NCBI GenBank assembly: GCA_029227635.1
Contig: JAQYAH010000037.1
Span: 1-34,710, forward strand
Source of the DNA: Clostridiales bacterium
Lineage (GTDB): Bacteria; Bacillota; Clostridia; Lachnospirales; Lachnospiraceae
DNA: 34,710 bases
Reading direction: 5' to 3'
Part shown: positions 1-7,554 of the stretch, piece by piece
Numbering within the stretch: position 1 is the stretch's first letter
Layout: every line of letters begins with the position of its first letter
Translations under genes and position numbers: made by a program
The notes under the pieces: model-generated
What the model saw: only the letters and a program-made list of their open reading frames with translations
Databases searched by the model: none
Told to the model about the DNA's origin: nothing

Positions 1-223
1 CGTCATCCTCCACAGTAACTGAGCCGTCCTTTTCAAGGATAACCGAGATACAGCTTCCAAAGCCGGCAAGATGCTCATCCACCGCATTGTCCACAATTTC
101 ATATATGAGATGATTCAGGCCTTTGGTTGAAAGGCTTCCGATATACATTCCCGGGCGTTTTCTCACCGCCTCCAGCCCTTCAAGCACTGTTATCTGCTCT
201 GCACTGTACTCCTGTTTCGCCAT
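1..223 (-). CDS. Type IIA DNA topoisomerase B subunit (ParE or GyrB), N-terminal part
   Basis: The first 74 codons of an ATPase subunit of DNA gyrase or topoisomerase IV; the rest lies beyond the left edge. The protein begins [20 protein letters not shown] and continues with the family hallmark [10 protein letters not shown] and the GHKL ATP-binding helix [13 protein letters not shown], whose Asn and Glu/Asp hold Mg-ATP. The start at 223 is chosen because GGAG sits 6 bases upstream; an in-frame ATG at 235 would overlap that ribosome site. The words [22 protein letters not shown] resemble the ParE-like or second GyrB paralogue of Lachnospiraceae more than the canonical GLHHLVYEIVDNSIDE gyrase, but 74 residues cannot settle this. 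A strong promoter lies at 276-303. Confidence 0.9.
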   Translation of the reverse strand, partial: MAKQEYSAEQITVLEGLEAVRKRPGMYIGSLSTKGLNHLIYEIVDNAVDEHLAGFGSCISVILEKDGSVTVEDD

Positions 224-275
224 TTTATTCTCCATTCAACATCTAGTAGTTTCACCGGGCAAATTACCACAAAAT

Positions 276-303
276 ATTATATCAAACCATTCTTCAATGT
301 CAA
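276..303 (-). promoter_or_regulatory. Promoter of the topoisomerase gene
   Basis: Minus-strand -35 TTGACA (298-303) and -10 TATAAT (276-281) with a 16-base spacer, both perfect consensus hexamers. The predicted transcript starts near 269 and leads into the topoisomerase start at 223. Confidence 0.8.
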
Positions 304-313
304 TTTTTCATAT

Positions 314-345
314 AAAAAGGATGAATCTAAAAAGATTCATCCTTT
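314..345 (-). terminator. Terminator of the ptsI operon
   Basis: Perfect 13-base-pair stem, 316-328 (AAAGGATGAATCT) with 333-345, and a four-base loop. On the minus strand it is followed by a T run. It lies about 9 bases beyond the stop of the small membrane protein gene and separates that operon from the topoisomerase promoter. Confidence 0.85.
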
Positions 346-353
346 ATGCTTGT

Positions 354-782
354 CTAAATAAAAGCAGTAATAAAGAAAAATACTCCAAGAGCCATGAGAA
401 CAGCTCCAATCACTCTGCTTATTACAGTAGTCTTCTTGATACAGCATCCATAGAAATTATCAAAATAGTTCACCGGATACGGGAAGAAGAACATTCCGCA
501 TCCCGCTGCTGCAATTCCGGGTCCAAGCAGCTTCATGGACTTGAGGAAGATAAGGCTTCCCACCAGAATAAGCAGCGCTGCCAGCACGAGGAAATAGTAC
601 ATGAATTTCTTGTTCTTCTTATCCTTGCGGACAAACTCTTCCACGCCCTGTCTGCATTCCAGAGAGCACACCGGGTGAGATCGGGTAACGACATGCACCG
701 AAAAAGGTGACGGATTAGCTGGAATCTTCTTACCGCAGTATACACAACTGGTCATATCTTTGTTAGATTCTTTCTTACTCAT
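354..782 (-). CDS. Small zinc-ribbon membrane protein, function unknown
   Basis: A 142-residue protein that I do not recognise. The N-terminal region has two Cys pairs, CVYC (13-16) and CSLEC (39-43), with His30 and His36 between or near them, which looks like a small zinc-binding ribbon. A basic stretch (51-59) is followed by three hydrophobic segments at about 61-80, 83-101 and 119-141; Cys95, Cys113 and Cys114 lie in or near the membrane. The chosen ATG at 782 overlaps the ptsI stop codon region by 8 bases, with AGGA 4 bases upstream inside ptsI. A longer in-frame start at 812 would lie deep inside ptsI and has no clear ribosome site. The overlap implies translational coupling to ptsI. A role in sensing or in membrane recruitment of Enzyme I would be a guess. 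Confidence 0.75.
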   Translation of the reverse strand: MSKKESNKDMTSCVYCGKKIPANPSPFSVHVVTRSHPVCSLECRQGVEEFVRKDKKNKKFMYYFLVLAALLILVGSLIFLKSMKLLGPGIAAAGCGMFFFPYPVNYFDNFYGCCIKKTTVISRVIGAVLMALGVFFFITAFI

Positions 783-2502
783 CAATTCCTGCTTTCTCAA
801 GGGTTTCATCAAGAGTCTTGATTACTTCAAAAATCTGCTCACTGTCAAGAACCTTATCCTTTACTGCCTGAAGTTCCTCTTTGGAGAACTGGCTGAGGAT
901 AAACTTGGTACGTCCTACAAGGCTGGCTGCAACTGAAAGCTCATCGATTCCCATTGCAAGCCACAGAGGAATAAGTCTGGGCTCTGAGCCGACCTCACCG
1001 CAAATGCCGATCTCGATTCCGTGCTTATGAGCATTCTCGGCAACCATGTTGATTGCCCGAAGCACAGAGATATTACAGTTATTGTAAATATACTGCACCA
1101 GCTCATTCTGTCTGTCGGAAGCTGTAGTGTACTGAATAAGGTCATTAGAGCCTACAGAGAAGAAATCTACATTCTGTGCAAGCTTGTCACTGAGAAGAAC
1201 TGCTGCGGGAGTCTCAATCATGATACCAACAGGTACATTCTCGTTAAAGGGAATTCCCTGCTCTCTGAGTTCCGCCTTAGCAGTCTCAAGGATTGCCTTA
1301 GCCTCCTTAACCTCATCTACAGTAACGATCATAGGGAACATGATCTTAACATTACCATAAGCACTGGCTCTGAGGATCGCCTTAAGCTGAGTCTTAAACA
1401 CATCCGTTCTGTCAAGGCAGAGTCTGATTGCTCTGTATCCAAGGAAAGGATTTGCCTCCACAGGAAGGTTCATATAATCAAGCTGCTTGTCACCGCCGAT
1501 GTCAAGTGTACGGATAATAAGCTCTTTGTCCTTGCACTTCTCTGCGAGATTCTTATATGCTTCAAACTGGAAGTCCTCGGAAGGATAATCGCTCTGGCTC
1601 ATGTAGAGGAACTCTGTACGGAAAAGACCAACACCGTCACAGTTTGCTGCCTTAAAGTTCTCTACTGACTCATTGTCACCTGTATTAACATTAACTCTGG
1701 TGAGAAATCCGTCCTTGGAATAAGCAGGCTTAACCATGCACTCATCGTAAATTGCTTTCTTCTTATCGGCCGCTTCCTTGCGAACCATGAATTCCTTGAG
1801 CTCAGACTCTTCCGGATCAACGATAACAATGCCTGTTGCACCATCCAGAATTACATTCTGACCATTGGTGATATCTGCCAGGAATGCACCTGCACCAACA
1901 ACAGCAGGAACTCCAAGGGTCTTGGCAAGGATTACAGTATGGGATGTTACTCCACCCTTCTCTGTAACCATTCCGGCAAGACGGGAGCGATCCATTCTCA
2001 CTGTATCTGCAGGTGTAAGGTCCTCTGCAAATACGATAAGAGACTCACCCTCAACACCCTCAAAAGGATCTCCACCGGAAATTCCCTGAATCTCAGCCAT
2101 GAGTTCGTGACATACATTGTTAATATCATCAGCACGCTGCTTGAGATACTCATCATCAATGCTCATGAAAATGGATTCGACTTCGATTCTCTTCTGCTCG
2201 ATTGCATAAGAGGAACAAACTCTCTCATTGCGGATAGTAGCCTTAACATCATCGAAAAATCCGGCATCATCCGCAAGGATTTCCTGGTATGCTTCGAAGA
2301 TCTCCCCCTGACCTTCTCCGGCAGTTGCTGCAAGCTCTGCTAAGGAAGCATCGTACTTCTGTCTTGCCGCATCCATTGCTTCGATTTCTTTTTCTACATC
2401 TTCAACAAGAACTGCATTAAGGGAAAGCTCCTTTGTTGCAAAAACCACTGCGGAACCCACAACACAGCCTGTTGAACCTGCAAGTCCGATTATCTTCTTC
2501 AT
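775..2502 (-). CDS. ptsI: PTS Enzyme I (phosphoenolpyruvate-protein phosphotransferase)
   Basis: The cytoplasmic first enzyme of the phosphotransferase system, which takes phosphate from phosphoenolpyruvate and passes it to HPr. The 575-residue length is normal. Visible marks are the phospho-His motif GGVTSHTVILAKTLGVPAVVG (active His at about 188 from the chosen start), the PEP-site motifs GLFRTEFLYM and RTLDIGGDKQLDY, and the C-terminal ICGEVGSEP with the acid/base Cys. The ATG at 2502 follows GGGAG by 8 bases; an in-frame TTG at 2517 overlaps that site and is less likely. Unlike the usual Firmicute ptsHI pair, ptsI here is separated from ptsH by EIIA, EIIB, EIIC and a dehydrogenase, and it has its own promoter at 2583-2611. 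It could serve as the general Enzyme I of the cell or be dedicated to this island. Confidence 0.96.
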   Translation of the reverse strand: MKKIIGLAGSTGCVVGSAVVFATKELSLNAVLVEDVEKEIEAMDAARQKYDASLAELAATAGEGQGEIFEAYQEILADDAGFFDDVKATIRNERVCSSYAIEQKRIEVESIFMSIDDEYLKQRADDINNVCHELMAEIQGISGGDPFEGVEGESLIVFAEDLTPADTVRMDRSRLAGMVTEKGGVTSHTVILAKTLGVPAVVGAGAFLADITNGQNVILDGATGIVIVDPEESELKEFMVRKEAADKKKAIYDECMVKPAYSKDGFLTRVNVNTGDNESVENFKAANCDGVGLFRTEFLYMSQSDYPSEDFQFEAYKNLAEKCKDKELIIRTLDIGGDKQLDYMNLPVEANPFLGYRAIRLCLDRTDVFKTQLKAILRASAYGNVKIMFPMIVTVDEVKEAKAILETAKAELREQGIPFNENVPVGIMIETPAAVLLSDKLAQNVDFFSVGSNDLIQYTTASDRQNELVQYIYNNCNISVLRAINMVAENAHKHGIEIGICGEVGSEPRLIPLWLAMGIDELSVAASLVGRTKFILSQFSKEELQAVKDKVLDSEQIFEVIKTLDETLEKAGIDE

Positions 2503-2543
2503 CTTCAAGTCTCCCAATTAACTTCTATGTGATATTATTTGTG

Positions 2544-2574
2544 TACCTGTGGTTAGGCAGATTAACCACAGGTA
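2544..2574 (-). promoter_or_regulatory. Hairpin at the 5' end of the ptsI transcript
   Basis: Perfect 12-base-pair inverted repeat, TACCTGTGGTTA (2544-2555) and its complement (2563-2574), with a 7-base loop. There is no T run after it on the minus strand, so it is not an ordinary terminator. The predicted start from the 2583-2611 promoter is about 2576, so the hairpin would form the very 5' end of the ptsI message, about 30 bases before the ribosome site. Stabilising the mRNA or acting as an operator are both possible. Confidence 0.6.
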
Positions 2575-2582
2575 ACTTTAAT

Positions 2583-2611
2583 ATTATATTATAGTATTTT
2601 TCAAATATCAA
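2583..2611 (-). promoter_or_regulatory. Promoter of ptsI
   Basis: Minus-strand -35 TTGATA (2606-2611), 17-base spacer, -10 TATAAT (2583-2588). It lies between the 2-hydroxyacid dehydrogenase stop and ptsI, so ptsI and the small membrane protein can be transcribed apart from the sugar-specific genes. Confidence 0.75.
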
Positions 2612-2628
2612 CTGCATTATCCCAATGA

Positions 2629-3714
2629 TTAGAGTTTGATTCTTGCAAAGTTGACTATTCTTTCTGTAAGACCCTTCTCCACTACTCTCTCCAGTTCTCT
2701 TGTGAGAAGGAAAGGAGATTTAGGGATAGCGTCCTCCGTCTTACCTGCAATATGAGGAGTAAGAACTATATTATCAAGGCCAACGAAACCTGCATCTGCG
2801 GGAACAGGTTCTGATTCAAATACATCCAGAGCTGCTCCTGCAATCTTATGTTCTCTGAGAGTTTCAATAAGGTCCTGCTGGTTTACAAGGCCACCGCGTG
2901 CTGAGTTAACAAAATATGCCGTAGGCTTCATAATAGAGAAGAATTTATTATCAATAATCTTCTCAGTTTCGGGGGTAAGTCTCAAATGAAGAGAAACAAT
3001 ATCTGCCTCCCTGAATACTTCCTCCATTGTTTCTTTGATCTCAATATCTCCGAGACCGTTTCTCTCAAGTCTCACCGGATCAAGATAAGCATCAAAAGCG
3101 ATCATGGGAACTCCGAGAGCTTTAAGTCTGGTTGCAAGCTCAATTCCAACGTTTCCAAGCCCCAAAAGACCTACTTTAAGGTTAGATAGTGTGGAAGTAA
3201 ATCCGTCATTAACAAAGGTTTTCTCCCATCTTCCCTCGATCATATTTCTGTGAGATACACAGATATTTCTTGTCATGGCAATGATCATTCCAAGAGTGAA
3301 TTCCGCAACCGGAACTGCGTTTCTAATTACATTTATTACCGGAATATTTCTCTTACTTAACGCCTCAATATCAATATGTTCAACACCGCCTCTGCAAGTA
3401 AGGACAGCTTTAAGATTCGGAGCCTTCTCAATCAGGGAAGCCGGAACCGGGCTGAAATGTGTGAACAATACATCACAGTCAGTAATAAGATCATCCAGTT
3501 TTTCAGGATAAGGAACAGCTGTGGAACCTCCACGTTCAATCTTGAGCTGCTGTTCAGCAAAATAATCTTTATCTTCATTAAGCCAGAATGCTTTTGAAAT
3601 TGATTTAACATTGATACAAGATGAGTTTACCGCTTCAACAATAGTATCGGGGGAAACAAATGCATCTCCGACACAAATCACGTTCATTGGTTCGTTTTTT
3701 AAGATTTCCAGCAT
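2629..3714 (-). CDS. D-isomer-specific 2-hydroxyacid dehydrogenase (PGDH-like)
   Basis: A 361-residue NAD-dependent oxidoreductase of the 3-phosphoglycerate/formate/glycerate dehydrogenase family. The substrate domain comes first, followed by the Rossmann motif GLLGLGNVGIELATRLKALG (about 183-202) and an acidic residue ending the second strand (FDAY). The catalytic Arg is in NSARGGLVN (Arg273), the Glu in ALDVFESEP (about 300-302) and the His in LTPHIAG (His321). A good AAGGAGG precedes the ATG. There is no C-terminal ACT domain, so it is not a regulated SerA. It follows the EIIC gene after a hairpin (3754-3773), so it probably belongs to the same sugar pathway, perhaps reducing or oxidising a sugar-derived hydroxyacid. 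The substrate cannot be read from the sequence. Confidence 0.88.
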   Translation of the reverse strand: MLEILKNEPMNVICVGDAFVSPDTIVEAVNSSCINVKSISKAFWLNEDKDYFAEQQLKIERGGSTAVPYPEKLDDLITDCDVLFTHFSPVPASLIEKAPNLKAVLTCRGGVEHIDIEALSKRNIPVINVIRNAVPVAEFTLGMIIAMTRNICVSHRNMIEGRWEKTFVNDGFTSTLSNLKVGLLGLGNVGIELATRLKALGVPMIAFDAYLDPVRLERNGLGDIEIKETMEEVFREADIVSLHLRLTPETEKIIDNKFFSIMKPTAYFVNSARGGLVNQQDLIETLREHKIAGAALDVFESEPVPADAGFVGLDNIVLTPHIAGKTEDAIPKSPFLLTRELERVVEKGLTERIVNFARIKL

Positions 3715-3753
3715 AGCTGCCTCCTTAAATTGAATGTTAAATTTTATAAATAA

Positions 3754-3773
3754 GGCCGCTGAAAACAGCGGCC
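3754..3773 (-). terminator. Hairpin after EIIC, possible partial terminator
   Basis: GGCCGCTG (3754-3761) pairs with CAGCGGCC (3766-3773) around a four-base loop. On the minus strand it is followed by TTATTTATAAAATTT, a broken T tract, so termination is probably partial and the dehydrogenase downstream would be expressed by read-through. Confidence 0.65.
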
Positions 3774-3822
3774 CTCATCGCGATTTATTTTAGTATTAAG
3801 TATTGTGCCTTATGGGTACAGA

Positions 3823-5220
3823 CTAAGCTGCCTTGCCGGGCTCCTTCTCAAGGTAAGCATAGAGACCGGTTCTGTTCTTCTTGAATAAGAAGTAAGCAGC
3901 AAGATAAACAACAACAAGTGCAGCAATACCGATGATGCCAAGCTTCCAAACGATGTAGAATACCGCGATCATGAAAGGATGGCAGATGATACCAAAGCTT
4001 ACGATCTGAGTTGCAGCTTCAGGCATCTGGAATCCAGCACCGATAGCAACCTCTGTGAATGTAGGTGCAAGTGCGGAAGCAAGAATAAGACCAAGGCTGA
4101 ACCAGATAGCGCCCATGATGATTGACTTAACAATGTTACCGTGGGAAACAGCTACAAATGTTTCTACCATGTAAGGAAGAGCAAGAAGGTCTGCCATAGG
4201 AAGAATTGTGTTTCCGGGAAGGATAAATGAAAGTCCTAACATAATGGGGATCAAAAGGATACCAGTTACGAGTGTGTTGGGCTCGCCGTATCCAGCAGCA
4301 TCATTAACTGAGAGGTACCAGTCACGACCTTCACCGGACTTAGCAGCAGACTTCTTTGAAGCCTCTGTAAGAGCTGTGAAAGCTGAAGCAAAGATACCAC
4401 CAACTTTAGGGAAGATAGCCATAACGGCAGCTGTGTTAACAGCTACAGATGCAACTGTTCCCCAACCAGCGAGTGTTCCAAGAACAGGAAGCTCACCGAT
4501 GATACCGATGATAAGACCAACTACAAGACCGATGAACATAGGCTCACCAAGGATACCGAACTTCTTCTGAAGATCGCGAGCATTGATCTTAACATTATCA
4601 AGACCAAGCTTGGAAAGAATCCAGTTCATAGCGATTGCAAAAGGAACTGCCTCCATGTGGTGAGGAGCTGTCATACAACACTGAGGATACTGATAGTGAT
4701 TTGACCAACGCTTTGCCATCATCTCTGAGAAAAGCATGATGTAAAGGAGCTGAACAATCATAAGAATCATAGCGAAAGCCATGTTCTTTGTAAGAGCATA
4801 GAGCATAGAGCCCCATACCATGAATGAATAGTTGTTCCAAAGGTCAGATGCCATGAATACATCTGTCCACTTTACAAAGAAAAGAACAAGCTCAAGTACA
4901 AGACAAACACCGATGAAAAGGACACCAACTGTTGTTGAGTAAGCAATAACAGATGTTGACTGCCAACCGGTATCAAGAGCCTTGAAGCTTACACCTGAAT
5001 TCTCAGCCATAGCTGAAACAACAGGTGCAACGATGCCCATGTAAGCATTGATTACAAGGTTGAAGCCTGAAAGACCAACACCGCAAAGAAGTGCTGAGTT
5101 GAAGGCTTTCTTAGTTGTAACGCCCATAGCCTTTGCAATGATGAAAAGGATAAGGGGAATGAATACGATGGCACCAAAAGTACCAAAAATTGTGCTTAAC
5201 TGATTAAGAAAATTAGCCAC
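3823..5220 (-). CDS. PTS EIIC, galactitol family
   Basis: A 465-residue integral membrane permease of the galactitol (Gat/Sgc) PTS family, which moves the sugar across the membrane as it is phosphorylated by EIIB. About ten or more hydrophobic segments are visible, beginning with TFGAIVFIPLILFIIAKAMG. Family-like stretches are LCGVGLSGFNLVINAYMG and the hydrophilic loop CCMTAPHHMEAVPFAIAMNW. The start is GTG at 5220, with AAGGAGGG upstream. It lies 122 bases downstream of EIIB; that gap holds a small hairpin at 5267-5291. GatC-type permeases carry galactitol and other polyols or pentitols, so a polyol substrate is plausible but unproven. Confidence 0.9.
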   Translation of the reverse strand: MANFLNQLSTIFGTFGAIVFIPLILFIIAKAMGVTTKKAFNSALLCGVGLSGFNLVINAYMGIVAPVVSAMAENSGVSFKALDTGWQSTSVIAYSTTVGVLFIGVCLVLELVLFFVKWTDVFMASDLWNNYSFMVWGSMLYALTKNMAFAMILMIVQLLYIMLFSEMMAKRWSNHYQYPQCCMTAPHHMEAVPFAIAMNWILSKLGLDNVKINARDLQKKFGILGEPMFIGLVVGLIIGIIGELPVLGTLAGWGTVASVAVNTAAVMAIFPKVGGIFASAFTALTEASKKSAAKSGEGRDWYLSVNDAAGYGEPNTLVTGILLIPIMLGLSFILPGNTILPMADLLALPYMVETFVAVSHGNIVKSIIMGAIWFSLGLILASALAPTFTEVAIGAGFQMPEAATQIVSFGIICHPFMIAVFYIVWKLGIIGIAALVVVYLAAYFLFKKNRTGLYAYLEKEPGKAA

Positions 5221-5266
5221 TAATACTCCCTCCTTAGATATTAGCTATAGTATCTCATGTATTTTG

Positions 5267-5291
5267 AAAACGGCCGCGATGTCTCCGTTTT
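5267..5291 (-). promoter_or_regulatory. Intercistronic hairpin between EIIB and EIIC genes
   Basis: AAAACGG (5267-5273) pairs with CCGTTTT (5285-5291) around an 11-base loop. On the minus strand it ends in TTTT and then A-rich DNA. It may be a processing or attenuation site that sets the ratio of soluble EIIB to membrane EIIC. Confidence 0.4.
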
Positions 5292-5342
5292 ACAAACATA
5301 ATTAAACCAATATTCAATTGTAAAAGTGCTTCTTTTTAAATT

Positions 5343-5639
5343 CTATTCCTTGTCAAGAATTGCAAGGCAGTCGGCGATTACCTGATCCTCGGAAAGACCT
5401 GTGAGCATGCCTACAGCATTTACTTTAGGCACACCAAAGTCATCATAAACAGGTGAAACACATGCCATAAGTGAGAATCCACCTGCTGCGAGTGTTGTCT
5501 CTGCTGAGTTAGGGCTGCACTCAACTGTTGTTACATCATAGCCGTACTCTGCAAGCTTCTCTGTAAGCTTGTTAGCTACCATTGATGAACTAACTGTGCC
5601 TGATCCGCAAACACAACAAATTTTTACTGATTTTGCCAT
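5343..5639 (-). CDS. PTS EIIB, galactitol/lactose-type P-loop Cys protein
   Basis: A 98-residue cytoplasmic phosphocarrier. The N-terminal strand and loop KICCVCGSGTVSSSM carries the phospho-Cys, most likely Cys11 directly before GSG, followed by the phosphate-binding loop and the helix MVANKLTEKLAEYGYDV. The family is recognised by this CGxGxxxS pattern and by the length. Neighbouring Cys8 and Cys9 are unusual extra thiols. It is 26 bases downstream of EIIA with a GGAGG ribosome site, clearly in one operon. It receives phosphate from EIIA and gives it to the sugar bound in EIIC. Confidence 0.9.
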   Translation of the reverse strand: MAKSVKICCVCGSGTVSSSMVANKLTEKLAEYGYDVTTVECSPNSAETTLAAGGFSLMACVSPVYDDFGVPKVNAVGMLTGLSEDQVIADCLAILDKE

Positions 5640-5665
5640 TATAAATTACCTCCTAAATAAAATTC

Positions 5666-6121
5666 TTACCCAATATAATGCTGAGCCACCTTGAATAAGG
5701 TCTCCTTATCCTCAGCATCCTTTAATGCCTGAACTGCCTCGGCATTAGTAAATACTCCCATAACCTTCTGAAGAGTTTCAATCTGAGCTTCGGGATTCTT
5801 AATTGCCATCATGAAAATAAGCTCTGCCATTACCTTAGTGTCAGGATCTCCCATGTGACCGAACTCAACCGGATGAGCAAGCTTTGCAATACATACTGCC
5901 GGAGTATTTACGTGAACTCCTGCGGTGTGAGGCATAGCAATCTGAATATCCTGGAGTATAAGGCCGGTGGGGAACTCCTTCTCTCTTGCCGCTACTGCGT
6001 CAATATAAGTATCCTTAACAAATCCTCCTTTATAAAGGAGCTGGCCAACCTGGCGGATAACATCCTCAGAATCCTTAGCATCAACATCGAGAATTATTAA
6101 ATCTTCATAACAGGACTGCAT
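5666..6121 (-). CDS. PTS EIIA, fructose/mannitol/galactitol (EIIA-2) type
   Basis: A 151-residue phosphocarrier of the PTS_EIIA_2 fold. The active-site motif is IAMPHTAGVHVNTPAV with the phospho-His at about residue 65; upstream is EFPTGLILQDIQ, typical of GatA/PtsN relatives. The C-terminal half (LIFMMAIKNPEAQIETLQKV) matches the family helix pair. It takes phosphate from HPr and passes it to EIIB. It lies 36 bases after ptsH. PtsN-like regulatory proteins share this fold, but the EIIB-EIIC context makes a transport role much more likely. Confidence 0.93.
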   Translation of the reverse strand: MQSCYEDLIILDVDAKDSEDVIRQVGQLLYKGGFVKDTYIDAVAAREKEFPTGLILQDIQIAMPHTAGVHVNTPAVCIAKLAHPVEFGHMGDPDTKVMAELIFMMAIKNPEAQIETLQKVMGVFTNAEAVQALKDAEDKETLFKVAQHYIG

Positions 6122-6157
6122 ACTATTTCTTTTCCTTTTCTAAAAATCTATTTGTTA

Positions 6158-6418
6158 TTAATCTGTAAGATTTGAGATGAAAGTGCAAACCTCTTTAGCT
6201 ACTGCCTCTTCATTCTCACCTTCTACTCTTACAGTTACAGTTGTTCCAGCCTTAACACCGCCTGAAAGAAGAGAGATGATGCTCTTCGGATCAACTGACT
6301 TGTCGGGTGTAACGATTGTGATCTTCTCAGGGAACTTCTTGCAAAGCTGAGTGAGCTGTGAAGCAGGGCGTGCGTGAAGTCCGGTTGCATTTACTACTTT
6401 TACTTCCTGTTCGTACAT
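6158..6418 (-). CDS. ptsH: HPr phosphocarrier protein
   Basis: An 86-residue HPr. The phospho-His motif is ATGLHARPAS with His15, and the HPr-kinase motif is KSIISLLS with Ser46, so both the PEP-dependent and the regulatory ATP-dependent phosphorylation sites of Firmicute HPr are present. It is the first gene of the minus-strand PTS operon, with GGAGG upstream, and it diverges from the SorC regulator. HPr as first gene of a sugar-specific EIIABC operon is less usual than a separate ptsHI unit. Presence of Ser46 argues against a Crh- or Npr-like special HPr lacking one site. Confidence 0.95.
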   Translation of the reverse strand: MYEQEVKVVNATGLHARPASQLTQLCKKFPEKITIVTPDKSVDPKSIISLLSGGVKAGTTVTVRVEGENEEAVAKEVCTFISNLTD

Positions 6419-6432
6419 TATTGGTTCCTCCT

Positions 6433-6479
6433 ATCATTCAATGATGCAGCCACGATATGAAATTATGCTCACGATTATG
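6433..6479. promoter_or_regulatory. Candidate SorC-type operator elements
   Basis: Within the sorC-ptsH intergenic region there is a perfect palindrome ATCATTCAATGAT (6433-6445) and a near-direct repeat, CACGATATG (6451-6459) and CACGATTATG (6470-6479). They lie inside the predicted ptsH leader and beside the sorC -35 region, so a bound regulator could affect both directions. This is positional inference only. Confidence 0.4.
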
Positions 6480-6505
6480 GACTTTTGGAAATTATGTGCT
6501 ATAAT
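6478..6505 (+). promoter_or_regulatory. Promoter of the SorC-family regulator gene
   Basis: Extended -10 TGCTATAAT, with TATAAT at 6500-6505, a 16-base spacer and a weak -35 TGGACT (6478-6483). It starts about 25 bases before the sorC ribosome site. Confidence 0.65.
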
Positions 6506-6519
6506 ATCTCTATATTCAA
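6491..6519 (-). promoter_or_regulatory. Promoter of the ptsH-EIIABC operon
   Basis: Minus-strand -35 TTGAAT (6514-6519), 17-base spacer and -10 CATAAT (6491-6496). It overlaps the opposing sorC promoter face to face, so RNA polymerase could not occupy both at once. Confidence 0.55.
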
Positions 6520-6535
6520 TACGGAGGTATTAAAC

Positions 6536-7477
6536 ATGGAAGATCACACAGAACTCCTGGTTCGAGCTGCCAGCCTGTACTACAATGAGAATCTCAATCA
6601 AAGTGAGATTGCTGATATTCTCGGTACATCCCGCCCGACAGTATCAAGGCTCCTTGAGGAGGCCAAGAAAGTCGGAGTTGTCGAAATAATTGTCCATGAT
6701 CCAATCAAAAAAGATGCTGTTCTTTCTCGATTGATCCGCGAGAAATTTAACCTTCGCGATGCAATCATTATAAACGGTCGCTATGATTATGACAAGTCTA
6801 TTCAAAGGTGCTGTGAAGCTGCCGTACAATTGTTCAACACAGTGATAAAAAACAACTCCACTGTCGGAATCACCTGGGGAACCGTTCCCAGTATTCTCAG
6901 CAACATGCTTGAAAACGAGCAGTATCACAACATCCATGTTGTTCAGATGGTAGGCTGTCTCGGCACCGGAAACCCCAATGTAGACGGTCTGGAGCTGGCT
7001 ATTAGAATGGCCAAAAAACTCAACGGAACCTACTCAAATATTTACTCTCCCATCTTCGTCAAGAGCCGTGAGGTTCATGACTACATGGTTGCCGAACCTC
7101 AGATCGCTGCCACCCTTAAGAAGGCTTATCACACCGATGTGTTTCTCACAGGAATAGGCTCCATGGACAGTAACACTCTAATTCAGCGTGCCGGCTACTG
7201 GAGCGATTCAGACAGAACAACTCTTGTGAAGAACGGAGCAGTCGGTCATCTACTGGCAAGGGCATTCGATATCAACGGCAACCCTGTCAACTCTGACGGT
7301 TGGTATGTTGTGGGAAGCCCTTTAGAAGCTACTAAGAATGCCGAGTGGTCCATCGGAGTTGCTGCTGACGAGTTCAAAGCTGAAGCCGCATTGGGTGCGA
7401 TTCGAGGCGGATACATCAATGTGCTGATTGCTGATGAGTTGCTTGCAGACAAACTTCTTGAACTCGCAGCTGAATAA
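6536..7477 (+). CDS. SorC/DeoR-family sugar-binding transcription regulator
   Basis: A 313-residue regulator. The N-terminal helix-turn-helix (about 21-41, NQSEIADILGTSRPTVSRLL) is followed by a SorC-type phospho-sugar effector domain, with GITWGTVPSIL, VQMVGCLGTGNPNVDG and VFLTGIGSMDSN marking the sugar-binding strands. The ATG at 6536 is preceded by GGAGG 8 bases away; an in-frame ATG at 6485 lies before the predicted promoter -10 and is rejected. It diverges from ptsH and is followed by a terminator. Family members respond to phosphorylated sugars and control nearby catabolic operons, so the PTS genes and probably the transketolase and dehydrogenase units are likely targets. Confidence 0.9.
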   Translation: MEDHTELLVRAASLYYNENLNQSEIADILGTSRPTVSRLLEEAKKVGVVEIIVHDPIKKDAVLSRLIREKFNLRDAIIINGRYDYDKSIQRCCEAAVQLFNTVIKNNSTVGITWGTVPSILSNMLENEQYHNIHVVQMVGCLGTGNPNVDGLELAIRMAKKLNGTYSNIYSPIFVKSREVHDYMVAEPQIAATLKKAYHTDVFLTGIGSMDSNTLIQRAGYWSDSDRTTLVKNGAVGHLLARAFDINGNPVNSDGWYVVGSPLEATKNAEWSIGVAADEFKAEAALGAIRGGYINVLIADELLADKLLELAAE

Positions 7478-7505
7478 ACCTGATAATCAAAACTATTATT
7501 ATTTC

Positions 7506-7538
7506 GGTGAGCTTTTCCCAGGAAAAACTCACCTTTTT
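7506..7538 (+). terminator. Terminator after the SorC regulator gene
   Basis: GGTGAGCTTTTCC (7506-7518) pairs with GGAAAAACTCACC (7521-7533) with one mismatch, followed by TTTTT. It lies between the convergent sorC and zinc-dehydrogenase genes. Confidence 0.85.
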
Positions 7539-7554
7539 AATTAATTGCTAAGAA

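Noticed and set aside
1021-1668. Long opposite-strand open frame inside ptsI, and similar ones inside ilvC, aroA and the ABC ATPase gene
   Set aside because: Antisense shadows of well-supported genes, without ribosome sites or recognisable protein features.
5262-5278. Possible CcpA (cre) site TGAAAACGGCCGCG
   Set aside because: The left half fits, but the right half misses several fixed positions of the cre consensus.
6485-6535. Longer start of the SorC regulator
   Set aside because: It starts upstream of the predicted -10 box and has no ribosome site; 6536 has GGAGG.
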